From: Candidatus Babelota bacterium
Lineage (GTDB): Bacteria; Babelota; Babeliae; Babelales; Vermiphilaceae
Assembly (NCBI GenBank): GCA_029262575.1
Contig: JAJCZC010000022.1
Coordinates: forward strand, 62,001 to 126,000
Reading direction: 5' to 3'
DNA: 64,000 nucleotides
Under the pieces are notes generated by a model that was not told the DNA's origin, ran no database searches, and saw only the letters and a program-made list of their open reading frames with translations. Of this stretch, positions 42,619-51,709 are shown piece by piece. The position numbers and the translations under genes were made by a program. Every line of letters begins with the position of its first letter. Position 1 is the stretch's first letter.

Positions 42619-43695
42619 TTAAAGATCTTTGAATATCTCCAACGACTGCTTACGTCGATCGACACGCTCTTTTTCAAGCAAACCTTCAATGATTTCAGTC
42701 AGCTCACCTTGCATAACAATATCAAGCTTTTTAAGCGTCAAGTTGATTTGATGATCTGTAACGCGATTCTGTGGGTAGTTATAGGTACGCACCTTTTCAG
42801 CACGCATACCCGTTCCCACCTGTTTTTTACGATCCGCACTCATTTCAGAATTATACTGTTCAACTTGTGCAGCCAAAATACGCGATTGCAATACCTTCAT
42901 AGCTTTTGCTTTATTTTTGTGCTGAGAGCGTTCATCTTGGCAAGACACCACAACGCCAGTAGGCACGTGAGTGATACGAACAGCAGAGTCAGTCGTATTA
43001 ACATGCTGCCCACCTGCGCCACTTGCACGATAAACATCAATACGTAAATCTGATGGATTAATGTTAACGTCAACTTCTTTAGCTTCAGGCAAAACCGCAA
43101 CAGTAGCTGTTGAAGTATGCACACGCCCCTGTGTTTCAGTTGCAGGTACACGCTGAACACGATGAACACCGGATTCATATTTCAAATGACCAAACGCACT
43201 TTTACCTTTGATATGCAACACTGCTTCCCGCACTCCGCCAAGATCGGTTTCGCTCAAACTATCAACAGTCGCTCGCCAACCATTTTTTTCAGCGTATAAT
43301 TTATACATCTTGAGTAAGTCATGTGCAAACAATGCAGCTTCTTGGCCGCCTGCTCCACTGCGAATTTCGACATATACATTACGATTATCATGCTCACTTC
43401 GTGGATATAACAAGTCGTCAAGAGCGTTCTGTTCAATTTTCAATTTTTGCTGTAGATCCTCTAGTTCTTCTTTGCATAATGCAATCATCTCTTCATCATC
43501 GGTTTGCATTTGTTCATTAATATCTTCAATCTCTTGCTGAACAGCTTGCACCTTTTTATTTTGCTCAAGTAAATTAGTTAGCACTGCATGTTCTTTTTGC
43601 AGCGCTAACCGTTTATCTTTTGGCAAGTCAGCGGAGGCTAACTCAGTGCTAATTTGATCAAAGCGTTCTTGAAGACGATCCCATTGATCAAACAT
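42619..43695 (-). CDS. prfA: Peptide chain release factor 1
   Basis: 358 residues from ATG 43695 (the codon before is TTG). Release factor 1 reads stop codons UAA and UAG. The recognition motif PAT occurs in VQRVPATETQGRVHTSTA, the catalytic GGQ in DVYRASGAGGQHVNTTDSAV, and the C-terminus has MRAEKVRTYNYPQNRVTDHQ. Domain order and length are normal. It lies directly after rpmE (TAATTGATG), a common pairing. A UGA-reading partner (RF2) is not in the window, but TGA ends several genes here, so one is expected elsewhere. Confidence 0.95.
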   Translation of the reverse strand: MFDQWDRLQERFDQISTELASADLPKDKRLALQKEHAVLTNLLEQNKKVQAVQQEIEDINEQMQTDDEEMIALCKEELEDLQQKLKIEQNALDDLLYPRSEHDNRNVYVEIRSGAGGQEAALFAHDLLKMYKLYAEKNGWRATVDSLSETDLGGVREAVLHIKGKSAFGHLKYESGVHRVQRVPATETQGRVHTSTATVAVLPEAKEVDVNINPSDLRIDVYRASGAGGQHVNTTDSAVRITHVPTGVVVSCQDERSQHKNKAKAMKVLQSRILAAQVEQYNSEMSADRKKQVGTGMRAEKVRTYNYPQNRVTDHQINLTLKKLDIVMQGELTEIIEGLLEKERVDRRKQSLEIFKDL

Positions 43696-43698
43696 CAA

Positions 43699-43896
43699 TT
43701 ATTTTCCGTATTTCTTTTTAAATTTATCAATACGACCAGCGGTATCAACAAACTTTTGATCACCTGTATAGAATGGATGACATGCAGAACAGTATGTCAT
43801 TTTGATCTCTTTGCTTGTTGAGCGTGTGTTATAGGTTTGACCACAAGCACATGTAGCAGTAATTTCGTTTAATTCTGGGTGAATACCTTTTTTCAT
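43699..43896 (-). CDS. rpmE: 50S ribosomal protein L31
   Basis: 65 residues from ATG 43896, with AAAGGG upstream. Zinc-type L31: [20 protein letters not shown], then STSKEI and [20 protein letters not shown]. Cysteines at CxC and CxxC positions can bind one zinc ion. Operon with prfA, four bases apart. Confidence 0.95.
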   Translation of the reverse strand: MKKGIHPELNEITATCACGQTYNTRSTSKEIKMTYCSACHPFYTGDQKFVDTAGRIDKFKKKYGK

Positions 43897-43988
43897 CAAT
43901 ATCCCTTTGAAAATAGTAAATTCTAAATACTAAATATATTATATGTTATTATCGCTTAAAAATAGCCTATTGTAAAGCCATAGCAGGG

Positions 43989-45710
43989 CTAATCGTCTAT
44001 TTCTTTATTATCAGGTATGAGGTCTATCTCATCCAATATAGCTTTACGCACCTCATGGAGGATTTCTTCAATCTTTTGGCGCTTTCCACGAAAGGTTATA
44101 CCTTTCTCAGGGCTATACATAACTTTAACGTTCTCGCCCTCTAAGTTAACAATTTTTTGACCTTCACTCATATTAATCGCGGTTTTATAGCTCCCCATTG
44201 CCTCAATTCGACCAATAATAATATTAAACAATTGCTGTGTCCCCATAATTTTGAACAAGCCCAAATTGAGTGAAAAACCCTCTTTTTCAGGTATTAAGTC
44301 TAATCTATGAAAGCCAACAGCAAGCATAAATGGCGCAGCTATAGTGGAAAGCACAATAACCACCACCGCAATAATATATTGATCAGCTGTGATCACTTGT
44401 GATCCACGCAAAATGGTTGCTATAACGAGACCTACCTCACCCCGTGCCACCATGGAGGAGCCAAACAAGTAGCCCTCAAGCATAGTCCAACGGTCGGTTG
44501 TTCTTCTGCCTGAACTATTACTCAAAAATATTGAAATATAACAAGCAAGCAGTTTTGAAACAATAGCTGCAATCAATAATAAGGCAACCCCAACCCATTG
44601 ATAGGATGATAATAATGAAATATTAACTTGTAGCCCAATTGAACCCAAGAAAATAGGTAACAAAAAAGAACGTATAAATGGCGTGATCACCTTTTCTGCT
44701 TGATGGCGGCTATCCCCCATGCGGTGAAATAAGCCTGCAAAAAATGCGCCGGTTATACCTGCAAGGCCACCTATAAGTTCTGCAAATGCAAAGTAAAACA
44801 ACATCGCGCCGCTGGCAAATGAAGCAATCAAGAAGGATGAATGATGCTTTTTAAGCCATGTTAAAATTGGTGGAATCAAAAAATACCCGGTGAAAAATAT
44901 GACCGCAAATGATACCAGCATATAAACTAATGCTTCGGCAATTGTCGCATTATGACCAATATGCATCAATCCGGTAAACGGCCCAAAAGTTCCCGATTGT
45001 AAAGCAATAAAAAACATTGAAAGAAGCACGACAGAAAAAATATCATCAATAATAGCTGCACCCAATGTCGCTTTTGACGACTTCAAATGCATCTTTCGCT
45101 TTGAAACAAGCATCGTTACAGGAATGGAAACACTGGTAGCTGAAAAAATTAAACCAAGGCCAATAGATTGGATCAATGAATAATCATAGAGCAAATAATA
45201 AGCAGTAACAATTGTCATGACAATAGGTAACAATGCCCCTAAAATACCTGCCGTAGTTGCCGTAACACCCACGTGAAAAATATCCCGCACATCTGTTTCA
45301 TGCCCAGCAACCCACAATAAATAGGTCACCGTCAATGCTGAAGAACATAATACCACAAAAAAAAGATATAAATCTGAAGCTGGGATTGCGTAAGAAACGC
45401 CTGATGCATCATATGCCATTAAGCTTCCACTAAATACCTTCCAACCAAGAATATTCAAAAATGATGGCCCAATCAAGACACCACCGATAATCTGTCCTGC
45501 GATAACAGGAAACCTGAGCAATTCTTTTAATATTCGCCCCCAAAGAATAGTCCAAACGAGCAAAAAGGCCACAAACAGGGCGAATTTGGCCACAAATTCG
45601 GTAGATAAACCATTACTAAGCAGAATACCCTCAGGTATTAAATAATGCTGATTTGAACCAAATAACCCACCAAATACACAAAATAAGGCTAGAATCGCCA
45701 AAAATGCCAC
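43989..45710 (-). CDS. CPA2-family cation/proton antiporter
   Basis: 573 residues with about thirteen membrane segments, then a soluble tail from about 500. Start is GTG 45710, with AAAGGAAAAAC upstream. Family features: FPVIAGQIIGGVLIGPSFL, the region LGAAIIDDIFSVVLLSMFF with the ion-binding DD pair, ELIGGLAGITGAFFAGLFHR, and SSMVARGEVGLVIATILRGS. It exchanges Na+ or K+ for protons across the inner membrane. The tail lacks a clear Rossmann or TrkA domain, so KefB-type gating is not shown. Single-gene unit. Confidence 0.85.
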   Translation of the reverse strand: MAFLAILALFCVFGGLFGSNQHYLIPEGILLSNGLSTEFVAKFALFVAFLLVWTILWGRILKELLRFPVIAGQIIGGVLIGPSFLNILGWKVFSGSLMAYDASGVSYAIPASDLYLFFVVLCSSALTVTYLLWVAGHETDVRDIFHVGVTATTAGILGALLPIVMTIVTAYYLLYDYSLIQSIGLGLIFSATSVSIPVTMLVSKRKMHLKSSKATLGAAIIDDIFSVVLLSMFFIALQSGTFGPFTGLMHIGHNATIAEALVYMLVSFAVIFFTGYFLIPPILTWLKKHHSSFLIASFASGAMLFYFAFAELIGGLAGITGAFFAGLFHRMGDSRHQAEKVITPFIRSFLLPIFLGSIGLQVNISLLSSYQWVGVALLLIAAIVSKLLACYISIFLSNSSGRRTTDRWTMLEGYLFGSSMVARGEVGLVIATILRGSQVITADQYIIAVVVIVLSTIAAPFMLAVGFHRLDLIPEKEGFSLNLGLFKIMGTQQLFNIIIGRIEAMGSYKTAINMSEGQKIVNLEGENVKVMYSPEKGITFRGKRQKIEEILHEVRKAILDEIDLIPDNKEIDD

Positions 45711-45893
45711 GTTTTTCCTTTAAAATAAAGAGTTTTCTCCCTTATTGTACTCCAATAAAAGAGAATTGCAAAAAGAGTTAATTATTCCTATTTGAATAAA
45801 GCTATTGCTAATGCTTGGCGCTTTTATTTATATTTATAATAGCGAACAATACTATAAAAGAATAATTTTTACCTTCAAAAAAAAGGAAATCCT

Positions 45894-46469
45894 ATGAACA
45901 AGCAACTGACCTTGATGATTGTATCTCTTCTTGCAATCAACGCAGTTCCAGTTAACGCACGAACTGATAGATCAAATCAACAAAATGAAAGCTTAAAAAT
46001 GGTACAATTGAATAGCTGGTTCCAAGAGCTTACCTCAAAATCTAATCTTCTTAAAAGTCATGAAGTGCAACCGCTCAGGCGGATGGGTGAAGGAGTAAAC
46101 AAATTGGGTGCCAACTGGAATAACACCTGGAAATCGAACGCTACGGATGCTTATAATAGCATTTATAATCCTGGCGCACAAAGTCTTTTAAATAGTGTAA
46201 ACAATAGCATCAACAGCCTTCGTGAGAAATTTACCACACCCCGCAGAAGCGACCGATTTAGAGTAATCAATCAATTACTGGATGATCTTAAACTAATAAT
46301 AAACAATGTATCCGATAAAGTTAATTTTCAAGTGAAAGCCGAAAGCCCTAAAAATATTCAAGGTGCTGCACAAGTCGGCAACGTAAACAACATTTTTAGT
46401 AAGTTTGTAGTAGATATTCAAACCATTAAACAAAAAACAGACAGATATTTAGCTAAAAAAGGCGATTAA
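45894..46469 (+). CDS. Secreted protein, unknown
   Basis: 191 residues; AAAAAAAGGAAATCCT precedes the ATG. Signal peptide MNKQLTLMIVSLLAINAVPV with cleavage near VNA. The mature part is rich in Asn and Ser and seems helical (GVNKLGANWNNTWKSNATDA, QSLLNSVNNSINSLREKF). No Cys. A TTGCAA-N17-TATTTG pair lies at 45766-45794 and may be the promoter, giving a long leader. A large perfect hairpin follows. No family recognised. Confidence 0.65.
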   Translation: MNKQLTLMIVSLLAINAVPVNARTDRSNQQNESLKMVQLNSWFQELTSKSNLLKSHEVQPLRRMGEGVNKLGANWNNTWKSNATDAYNSIYNPGAQSLLNSVNNSINSLREKFTTPRRSDRFRVINQLLDDLKLIINNVSDKVNFQVKAESPKNIQGAAQVGNVNNIFSKFVVDIQTIKQKTDRYLAKKGD

Positions 46470-46477
46470 ATCTTAAT

Positions 46478-46519
46478 TTGGTTCTGCTTGAGCATTGTTC
46501 AAGGCTCAAGCAGAACCAA
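46478..46519. terminator. Perfect 16-bp hairpin after the secreted gene
   Basis: TTGGTTCTGCTTGAGC (46478-46493) and its exact complement (46504-46519), ten-base loop. There is no T run, so it may stabilise the 3' end of the mRNA rather than terminate. The following 46520-46759 contains no other gene that I can see. Confidence 0.6.
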
Positions 46520-46759
46520 CATATCGCGAATATTCCCGAATTTTTGACTCAAAACCCCATTTTTTCAGTTTTTCCAAACCCATTCGCCCCTAAAATCCTA
46601 GCGAGCAAACGCTCCTAAAACAGCTAAAATCACCTGCCCCCTTCTTTATAATTATTTCAACTTGTAAAAAGTGTTGATTTTATGCAAGCAAATACTCTAT
46701 ATTGGGGTTAGATGTTAAAGAGATGTATATTTATAAACCATATAATAAGGAGTTTTATT

Positions 46760-47128
46760 ATGAAAAAATATACACTAGCAGTTATGGCAGTATTGGCATT
46801 AACTACAGCTGCAAATAGTTATGGTTGGAGCTCTGGTCTTGGTCTTAGAGATAAGCTCAAAGGTAAGGTTAAGAGATTTGTTGAAGATCCATCTGCATCT
46901 GTGCAGCGCGGAACAGCAAAACTTCAAGGTTACACTCAGCAAGTACAACAAAGTTTAGATGCTGTTAATCAATTATCCTCAGTAGTGGGCCAAACAGCAG
47001 GACAACTTCTTGCTACAGTCAACCTGACTATTGATCAATTCAAAGCATTACCAGCACAAGCGCAGCGAAATGTTCTTCAGGGTCTGCAACAAGCGCAACA
47101 AGCACAAGCTCAACAGCAAGGTTTCTAA
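46760..47128 (+). CDS. Small secreted Gln/Ala-rich protein
   Basis: 122 residues from ATG 46760, chosen for AAGGAG upstream and the signal peptide MKKYTLAVMAVLALTTAANS. The mature part is helical with a basic start (GLRDKLKGKVKRFVED), amphipathic middle (KLQGYTQQVQQSLDAVNQLS) and a low-complexity Gln/Ala tail (LQQAQQAQAQQQGF). It resembles small exported helical proteins that coat or bind membranes, but that is a guess. It has a TTGATT promoter-like site near 46673 and its own terminator. No family recognised. Confidence 0.65.
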   Translation: MKKYTLAVMAVLALTTAANSYGWSSGLGLRDKLKGKVKRFVEDPSASVQRGTAKLQGYTQQVQQSLDAVNQLSSVVGQTAGQLLATVNLTIDQFKALPAQAQRNVLQGLQQAQQAQAQQQGF

Positions 47129-47149
47129 TATATCCATACAAATGGTTAA

Positions 47150-47181
47150 CAAAGGGCAGTCAAGACTGCCCTTTGTGCTTT
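47150..47181 (+). terminator. Intrinsic terminator
   Basis: CAAAGGGCAGT / ACTGCCCTTTG around CAAG, then GTGCTTTTTC. Confidence 0.85.
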
Positions 47182-47202
47182 TTCAAAAAACAAATTTAAT
47201 AA

Positions 47203-47643
47203 TTAACCTGCAATCTTTAGTTGCACACGCAATCTCGCTTCTTTATCAATAACAAGTTCAATAAGGCGCTCAATTTTGGTTGGCCCCAAAAGCTTCACCA
47301 TATCGGGATAAAATCTTTCTTGATCATTGATAGCCCTTTTGGGCGATTCATAGAAAAACAAACTGCCATCATTACTTTCGGAAAAAAAATATAAGGCATT
47401 ATTTATATAAAGTGATGTCAGAACATCAGATGGATAGCATGTTTTAGCGGGTAGCTTTATCTTTTGATCACCTAATGGACCAGTTGCATTACCATCTTTG
47501 AGTTTAAAAGAAAAATAGGCGAATTTTTTTGAAAGATTAACCATCGAAACAATGCAATTCTTTTTTCCATCCGAACATACGGCAATTTGCATCGAACCGA
47601 GCAGTAAAATTGATACTAATACGCTACAAAAAACTCTTTTCAT
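47203..47643 (-). CDS. Secreted protein, unknown, coupled to DUF2207 gene
   Basis: 146 residues from ATG 47643, which overlaps the stop of the DUF2207 gene (TGATG), so translation is coupled. Signal peptide MKRVFCSVLVSILLLGSMQI with cleavage near VCS. The mature part has beta-strand-like segments (KFAYFSFKLKDGNATG, SLYINNALYFFSES) and a charged helical end (IERLIELVIDKEARLR). No family recognised. Its place as the third gene after lemA and DUF2207 suggests a shared envelope role. Confidence 0.65.
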   Translation of the reverse strand: MKRVFCSVLVSILLLGSMQIAVCSDGKKNCIVSMVNLSKKFAYFSFKLKDGNATGPLGDQKIKLPAKTCYPSDVLTSLYINNALYFFSESNDGSLFFYESPKRAINDQERFYPDMVKLLGPTKIERLIELVIDKEARLRVQLKIAG

Positions 47644-49346
47644 CACCAACCTCCTCCGCCACCGCCGCCTCCTCCGCCACCGGAGCCGCTTCCGCCAAAA
47701 CCAGAGGATCTTCCCGGACGACCTGCAGCTGAACTAATATTGCTTGATAAATGCGAACTAAATGCCGTAGAAGAAAATCCATGCAATCCTGGCCCAACAT
47801 ACCAGATAGGCATATATGTATGTCCGTCTTGTTTTAGACGCTCAAAAATAGGGGTAAACTGCTTATTCCATTGTTCCTCAACACCAAGTGCCATAGCATA
47901 GGGTAAATACTTTTCATACAACGCTGGTGTTTTTGTTGGCGGTGTGCCAATCAACTTCATGCGCTCTTTTTCTGTGGTTGATAAAAATAACTTAAACCCT
48001 TCAATTTCGCGTTTTAATGCAAAACCTTCAATAGTATAAGAATATAAAAAACGCACGAATATAGTTAAAATAAATACAGCAAAACCTAAAATGATTAAAT
48101 AATTAAGGTCATAATTTAACAAGCCAATTGAAACCCCACAAACTCCAATACTAACTGCGGCAATTACTAAAATAGGATTATTTAAATTGAATAAGCCATC
48201 CAGCTCTGTATAATTATTTTCTAAAATTGCACGGATTCGCTGTAGCGTATCACTGTTACCTGGCCCTATTTTGAATGTATCTCCACCTCTGAATAATCGT
48301 TGATAGATCGCTTGATACATAGGATATTTTTCAATACCTTCTTCTGATTCTTTTATTAATGTATAAACATTTCGGTAGAAAAAACCGCCATCAGCATACT
48401 TTATTTTCAGCCAACCATGCACTGCCATATTGACAATTTCTGCAGCAAGCGCTGCATCTTTATATCCCATCTTCATAATGTAATTTATCATACCAGGCGT
48501 CATATCCTCTGGTGGATAAAATAGTGGAATAACTGGTTTGTTGCCTTTCCTCTTTTTATTTTGCCGATAAGTATAAAAAAATAAACTTAGCAGAAAAAGA
48601 ATGAGAAACCCTATAATGCCGAATGCTCCATTATCACGAACAAACCAAATGAGTTTTTGTAACATGGATGGATAGGCAATGCTCCCTTTTGGCCAACCTA
48701 CAACAATGCTCAGCCCTTCATAAGGAGCAAATGGTCGTGTTGTATTAAATTTTGCTATACCATTACGTGTAACATAAGCCTCAACATCTTTACCCTTATC
48801 ACCAAAAAAACCGGTATAAGCATGAACTTTAATTTCGTTAATATCGACACCCTGTGGCAATGAAACACGTGCAGTAACTTTATCTATAGGCAAGCGCCAC
48901 CCATTGCCAGTGACGTTCCAATATAATTCATCATGGTTTTCAAAGATACCTAACTGCCGATTAGTGGTGTAAATAATAGTGAATATATAGACACCAGGCG
49001 ATAAATGACGGCCCTTTTGACCAATATATATATACTCGCCATTTCTTTCTTTTTTCACGTGATAGTTAATCGGCTTACCATTCATCTGCACCTGTTTGAT
49101 CTTAAAATCAACCACATACCACGCGCCCCATTCATCTTTATAGGTAGTGGGAAATTCACGCACAATACCATGCTTTATTTGTATACCACAACTTTGCACA
49201 GTTATTTCTTCGTTAACTTCCATAGAACCGTCTTTGAGCACTTGAATATCAGCATCAAAGAGCAAAATATGCTCACATTGAGCGGCATATAGCGATGAGG
49301 CAAAAATGAGTGAAAGTACAAAAAGATTCAAATTAAACTTGCGCAT
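47643..49346 (-). CDS. DUF2207 family membrane protein
   Basis: 567 residues from ATG 49346, with AGGTG upstream; the frame is open far upstream but overlaps lemA there. Signal peptide MRKFNLNLFVLSLIFASSLY. The extracytoplasmic domain has DIQVLKDGSMEVNEEITVQS, GIVREFPTTYKDEWG and SLPQGVD; a membrane helix lies near 240 (FGIIGFLILFLLSLFFYTY) and others near 400, with a cytoplasmic part (MTPGMINYIMKMGYKDAALA). It ends in a glycine run GSGGGGGGGGG before Trp, typical of DUF2207. The family is regularly next to lemA, and its biochemical role is unknown. Confidence 0.88.
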   Translation of the reverse strand: MRKFNLNLFVLSLIFASSLYAAQCEHILLFDADIQVLKDGSMEVNEEITVQSCGIQIKHGIVREFPTTYKDEWGAWYVVDFKIKQVQMNGKPINYHVKKERNGEYIYIGQKGRHLSPGVYIFTIIYTTNRQLGIFENHDELYWNVTGNGWRLPIDKVTARVSLPQGVDINEIKVHAYTGFFGDKGKDVEAYVTRNGIAKFNTTRPFAPYEGLSIVVGWPKGSIAYPSMLQKLIWFVRDNGAFGIIGFLILFLLSLFFYTYRQNKKRKGNKPVIPLFYPPEDMTPGMINYIMKMGYKDAALAAEIVNMAVHGWLKIKYADGGFFYRNVYTLIKESEEGIEKYPMYQAIYQRLFRGGDTFKIGPGNSDTLQRIRAILENNYTELDGLFNLNNPILVIAAVSIGVCGVSIGLLNYDLNYLIILGFAVFILTIFVRFLYSYTIEGFALKREIEGFKLFLSTTEKERMKLIGTPPTKTPALYEKYLPYAMALGVEEQWNKQFTPIFERLKQDGHTYMPIWYVGPGLHGFSSTAFSSHLSSNISSAAGRPGRSSGFGGSGSGGGGGGGGGGGW

Positions 49347-49353
49347 AAAACAC

Positions 49354-49911
49354 CTAAAATTTAATTTCAGGGTTCTTACTTTCCTCAGCTGAAATTTCAA
49401 AAAATGAAACCGGCTCAAAAGAAAATATGCTCGCCAAAAGGTTGGCCGGAAAACTACGCACAAAAATGTTATAATTTCGTGCTGTGCCGTTATAATAGCG
49501 TCGTGCTAATTGAATATCATTTTCTAACATTGAAAGTTCTTTTTGTAGATCTGCAAAATTTTGATTGGCTTTTAAATCAGGATAATTTTCAGCAACGGCA
49601 AACAATGTTTTGAGCGCGCCAGTTAATCCCTTTTCCGCCTCAGCTTTCTGATCAATGGTCTGTGCACCCATTGCCGCGGTGCGCATTTTAGTTACATTTT
49701 CAAGAACATCTCTTTCATGCACACTATATTGCTTGACCACTGCAACTAAATTTGGCACTAAATCATAGCGTCGTTTTAATTGCACATCAATGCCACTCCA
49801 CCCTTCATCAACTAATGCTTTTTGACGTATAAAACCATTGTAAGTGCTCATAACCCACAATGCCGCAATCGCGACAACACCCAGAATGATACCAACAAAG
49901 ATCATATTCAA
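49354..49911 (-). CDS. lemA: LemA family protein
   Basis: 185 residues: one N-terminal membrane helix (MNMIFVGIILGVVAIAALWV) and a helical bundle facing out or in. The family block is NGFIRQKALVDEGWSGIDVQ with LKRRYDLVPNLVAVVKQYS and ENYPDLKANQNFADLQKELS, then ARRYYNGTARNYNIFVRSFP. LemA carries no proven enzyme activity; it often pairs with DUF2207, as here (seven bases apart). The three genes 49911-47203 form one operon. Confidence 0.93.
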   Translation of the reverse strand: MNMIFVGIILGVVAIAALWVMSTYNGFIRQKALVDEGWSGIDVQLKRRYDLVPNLVAVVKQYSVHERDVLENVTKMRTAAMGAQTIDQKAEAEKGLTGALKTLFAVAENYPDLKANQNFADLQKELSMLENDIQLARRYYNGTARNYNIFVRSFPANLLASIFSFEPVSFFEISAEESKNPEIKF

Positions 49912-50060
49912 CTCCTTTGAAATATTTTTTTGAACACCTTAATACAACATAAAACAATGATATTTTTAAAGCAACATCTTCAAACAAGGCTTTAGGGAAA
50001 ATCAAAACAAAATGAAAAAAACTTTTTTCCCTGTAAAACACCTATAAAATCAACGATTAT

Positions 50061-50122
50061 TAAGCGATTGTCCTGCTTTGCCACAAAAAGTATTGCAATT
50101 TGAATAACTTTCTCGGTATTCT
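50061..50122 (+). promoter_or_regulatory. Conserved upstream element and promoter of the J-domain gene
   Basis: TAAGCGATTG-N10-CCACAAA then TTGCAA (50093-50098), 18-base spacer, TATTCT (50117-50122). The same order (TAAGCGATTG-N10-CCACAAA-N6-TTGCAA) occurs near 8897-8937. Confidence 0.45.
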
Positions 50123-50168
50123 TAGAATAGGTTAAATATTCTTATCTGTTTTATAAAAAGGAACAAAC

Positions 50169-51023
50169 ATGAAAAAGATGTTTTTACATATATCAATATG
50201 CCTTTGTGCGCTGACAAGCTATTCAAACCTGCTTCACGCCGAAGAAGAAGGCTATAATCACAATAAAGAGGCCGCCCGAATACTTGGTGCTGCTAGTAAT
50301 CTGGACAAGAACGTCAATAATATTGAAAATGGCTTGGAAACTGCACGTAATATTTTGGGCATTAAAGAAGGAGATAATCCAAAGAAGGCTTATTTTGCTT
50401 TAGCAAAAAAATGGCACCCAGATAAATATAAAGCCGAAGACGGTAAATACATTTTTAAGTTAATCACGAATGCCAAAAATGTATTAAATAACGATAAAGA
50501 TGCCCTCCAACAGTTACATAACCTTATAGATCAATCTCAACAACAAGCACACACACAAACACCAAACTTAACGTCACTGCTATCAGATTGGGAGAAACTG
50601 TTAGAAGATCAAAAAGACACGCTAACAAGAAACGATTTTAAAATATTAAAGAGGATTGGTTCAGACATTCAAAAATTTGTAACTTCTTTGCCAAATAAGG
50701 ACGATTCAGATGCGATGCATAATAAAGTTGAATTTTTAATTACAGATATAAACATAGGAATCAAAGCACTTATTAAAAACATGAAAAGCAGAACTCAGGC
50801 TTATTTTCACCTTAAAAAACGAACCAGCCGTTTCAACAGCATAAAATTATTAGCAAATTCCCTTAATAATCAATTTATACCAAGCGTTAAAGCCTATATT
50901 CAAAGCTCTCATGTAGACCAAGATCAAAAAGATAAATCAATAGAAAAGCTTGATCAGCAGGTATCTTCTTATATTAACAATGAACTTATTACAGAGATAG
51001 ATGATTACTTAGCTAGCAAATAG
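50169..51023 (+). CDS. Exported J-domain protein
   Basis: 284 residues with a signal peptide (MFLHISICLCALTSYSNLLH, cleavage near HAE). Residues about 58-110 are a J-domain: ARNILGIKEGDNPKKAYFAL, AKKWHPDK with HPD at 83-85, and YIFKLITNAKNVLNN. J-domains switch on Hsp70 ATPases, normally in the cytoplasm; an exported one could act on host Hsp70. The C-terminal 110 residues (IKALIKNMKSRTQAYFHLKK, NNQFIPSVKAYIQSS) form a helical module repeated in the next ORF. AAAAGGAACAAAC precedes the ATG. No DnaJ zinc or C-terminal client domains are present. Confidence 0.8.
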   Translation: MKKMFLHISICLCALTSYSNLLHAEEEGYNHNKEAARILGAASNLDKNVNNIENGLETARNILGIKEGDNPKKAYFALAKKWHPDKYKAEDGKYIFKLITNAKNVLNNDKDALQQLHNLIDQSQQQAHTQTPNLTSLLSDWEKLLEDQKDTLTRNDFKILKRIGSDIQKFVTSLPNKDDSDAMHNKVEFLITDINIGIKALIKNMKSRTQAYFHLKKRTSRFNSIKLLANSLNNQFIPSVKAYIQSSHVDQDQKDKSIEKLDQQVSSYINNELITEIDDYLASK

Positions 51024-51079
51024 AACCTCCGCAAATAAATAGCTGAAAGATCTATACAAAATTGATATTTCACAAAAAA

Positions 51080-51119
51080 TGAGCTCTTCTTGTGATACAA
51101 AAACACTAAGAAGAGCTCA
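51080..51119 (+). terminator. Hairpin after the J-domain gene
   Basis: TGAGCTCTTCTT (51080-51091) pairs with AAGAAGAGCTCA (51108-51119) with a small bulge. No T run. Confidence 0.6.
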
Positions 51120-51241
51120 AATGATCAGGAAGACTGAGCAAAAACTAACCTATCTCGTTGCATTAGCTTTGCCCAGCGAATATCGAAAAACCGCTGATGG
51201 GTTATATGCAATAGTCGATATGCTTGAAAGGTCTAATTAAA

Positions 51242-51541
51242 ATGAAAGAGCGAGTTGAAAGCCTTGTTAACAACTTAAATCAAGCAATTGCAACACTCCT
51301 TGAGAGTATGAAAAGCAAGCGTGAAGCAGTCCGCATCATTAGACGGTCAACACGCTATAACAACATCGAACAACTAGCAAACTTCCTTAAAAATTCGTTT
51401 ATTCCAAGCGTCAAAACGTATGTTCAAGGATCTGGTATTAACCTAAATACAAAAAATGCACTGATACAAAACCTTGATCAACTTTCACGCTCTATTAATA
51501 ACAATCTTATTGGATTCATAAGGATGTATTTTATTGGATAA
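51242..51541 (+). CDS. Truncated paralogue of the J-domain protein C-terminal module
   Basis: 99 residues from ATG 51242. It aligns with the last 100 residues of the preceding protein: LLESMKSKREAVRIIRRSTR to KNMKSRTQAYFHLKKRTSR, and KNSFIPSVKTYVQGSG to NNQFIPSVKAYIQSSH. There is no signal peptide and no J-domain. A separate 39-residue frame (51121-51240, MIRKTEQKLTYLVALALPSE...) ends two bases before and may be a displaced piece, so the ORF is probably the remains of a tandem copy that lost its N-terminus. It could still be translated from AAAGG at 51228. Confidence 0.5.
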   Translation: MKERVESLVNNLNQAIATLLESMKSKREAVRIIRRSTRYNNIEQLANFLKNSFIPSVKTYVQGSGINLNTKNALIQNLDQLSRSINNNLIGFIRMYFIG

Positions 51542-51566
51542 TAACCTACTTATAAATTGATAGTTT

Positions 51567-51608
51567 TTAATGTTAAGGCCTTGTAAAATTACAAGGCCTT
51601 AACATTAA
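51567..51608. terminator. Perfect 19-bp hairpin terminator
   Basis: Arms 51567-51585 and 51590-51608 are exact complements around AAAT; core AAGGCCTTGTA. A and T runs at the ends allow both directions. Confidence 0.88.
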
Positions 51609-51709
51609 AAAAATATTCTTCAATATATCTAAAATGCATACGGATGATTTAAATGAACAAAGTTGCCCATTCCATTCGTAACAGAATAAAAAAATTTCCT
51701 TAGAGCATC

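Noticed and set aside
47643-47700. Glycine-coding GGN repeats as a microsatellite artefact
   Set aside because: A glycine-rich end before a terminal Trp is normal for DUF2207 proteins.
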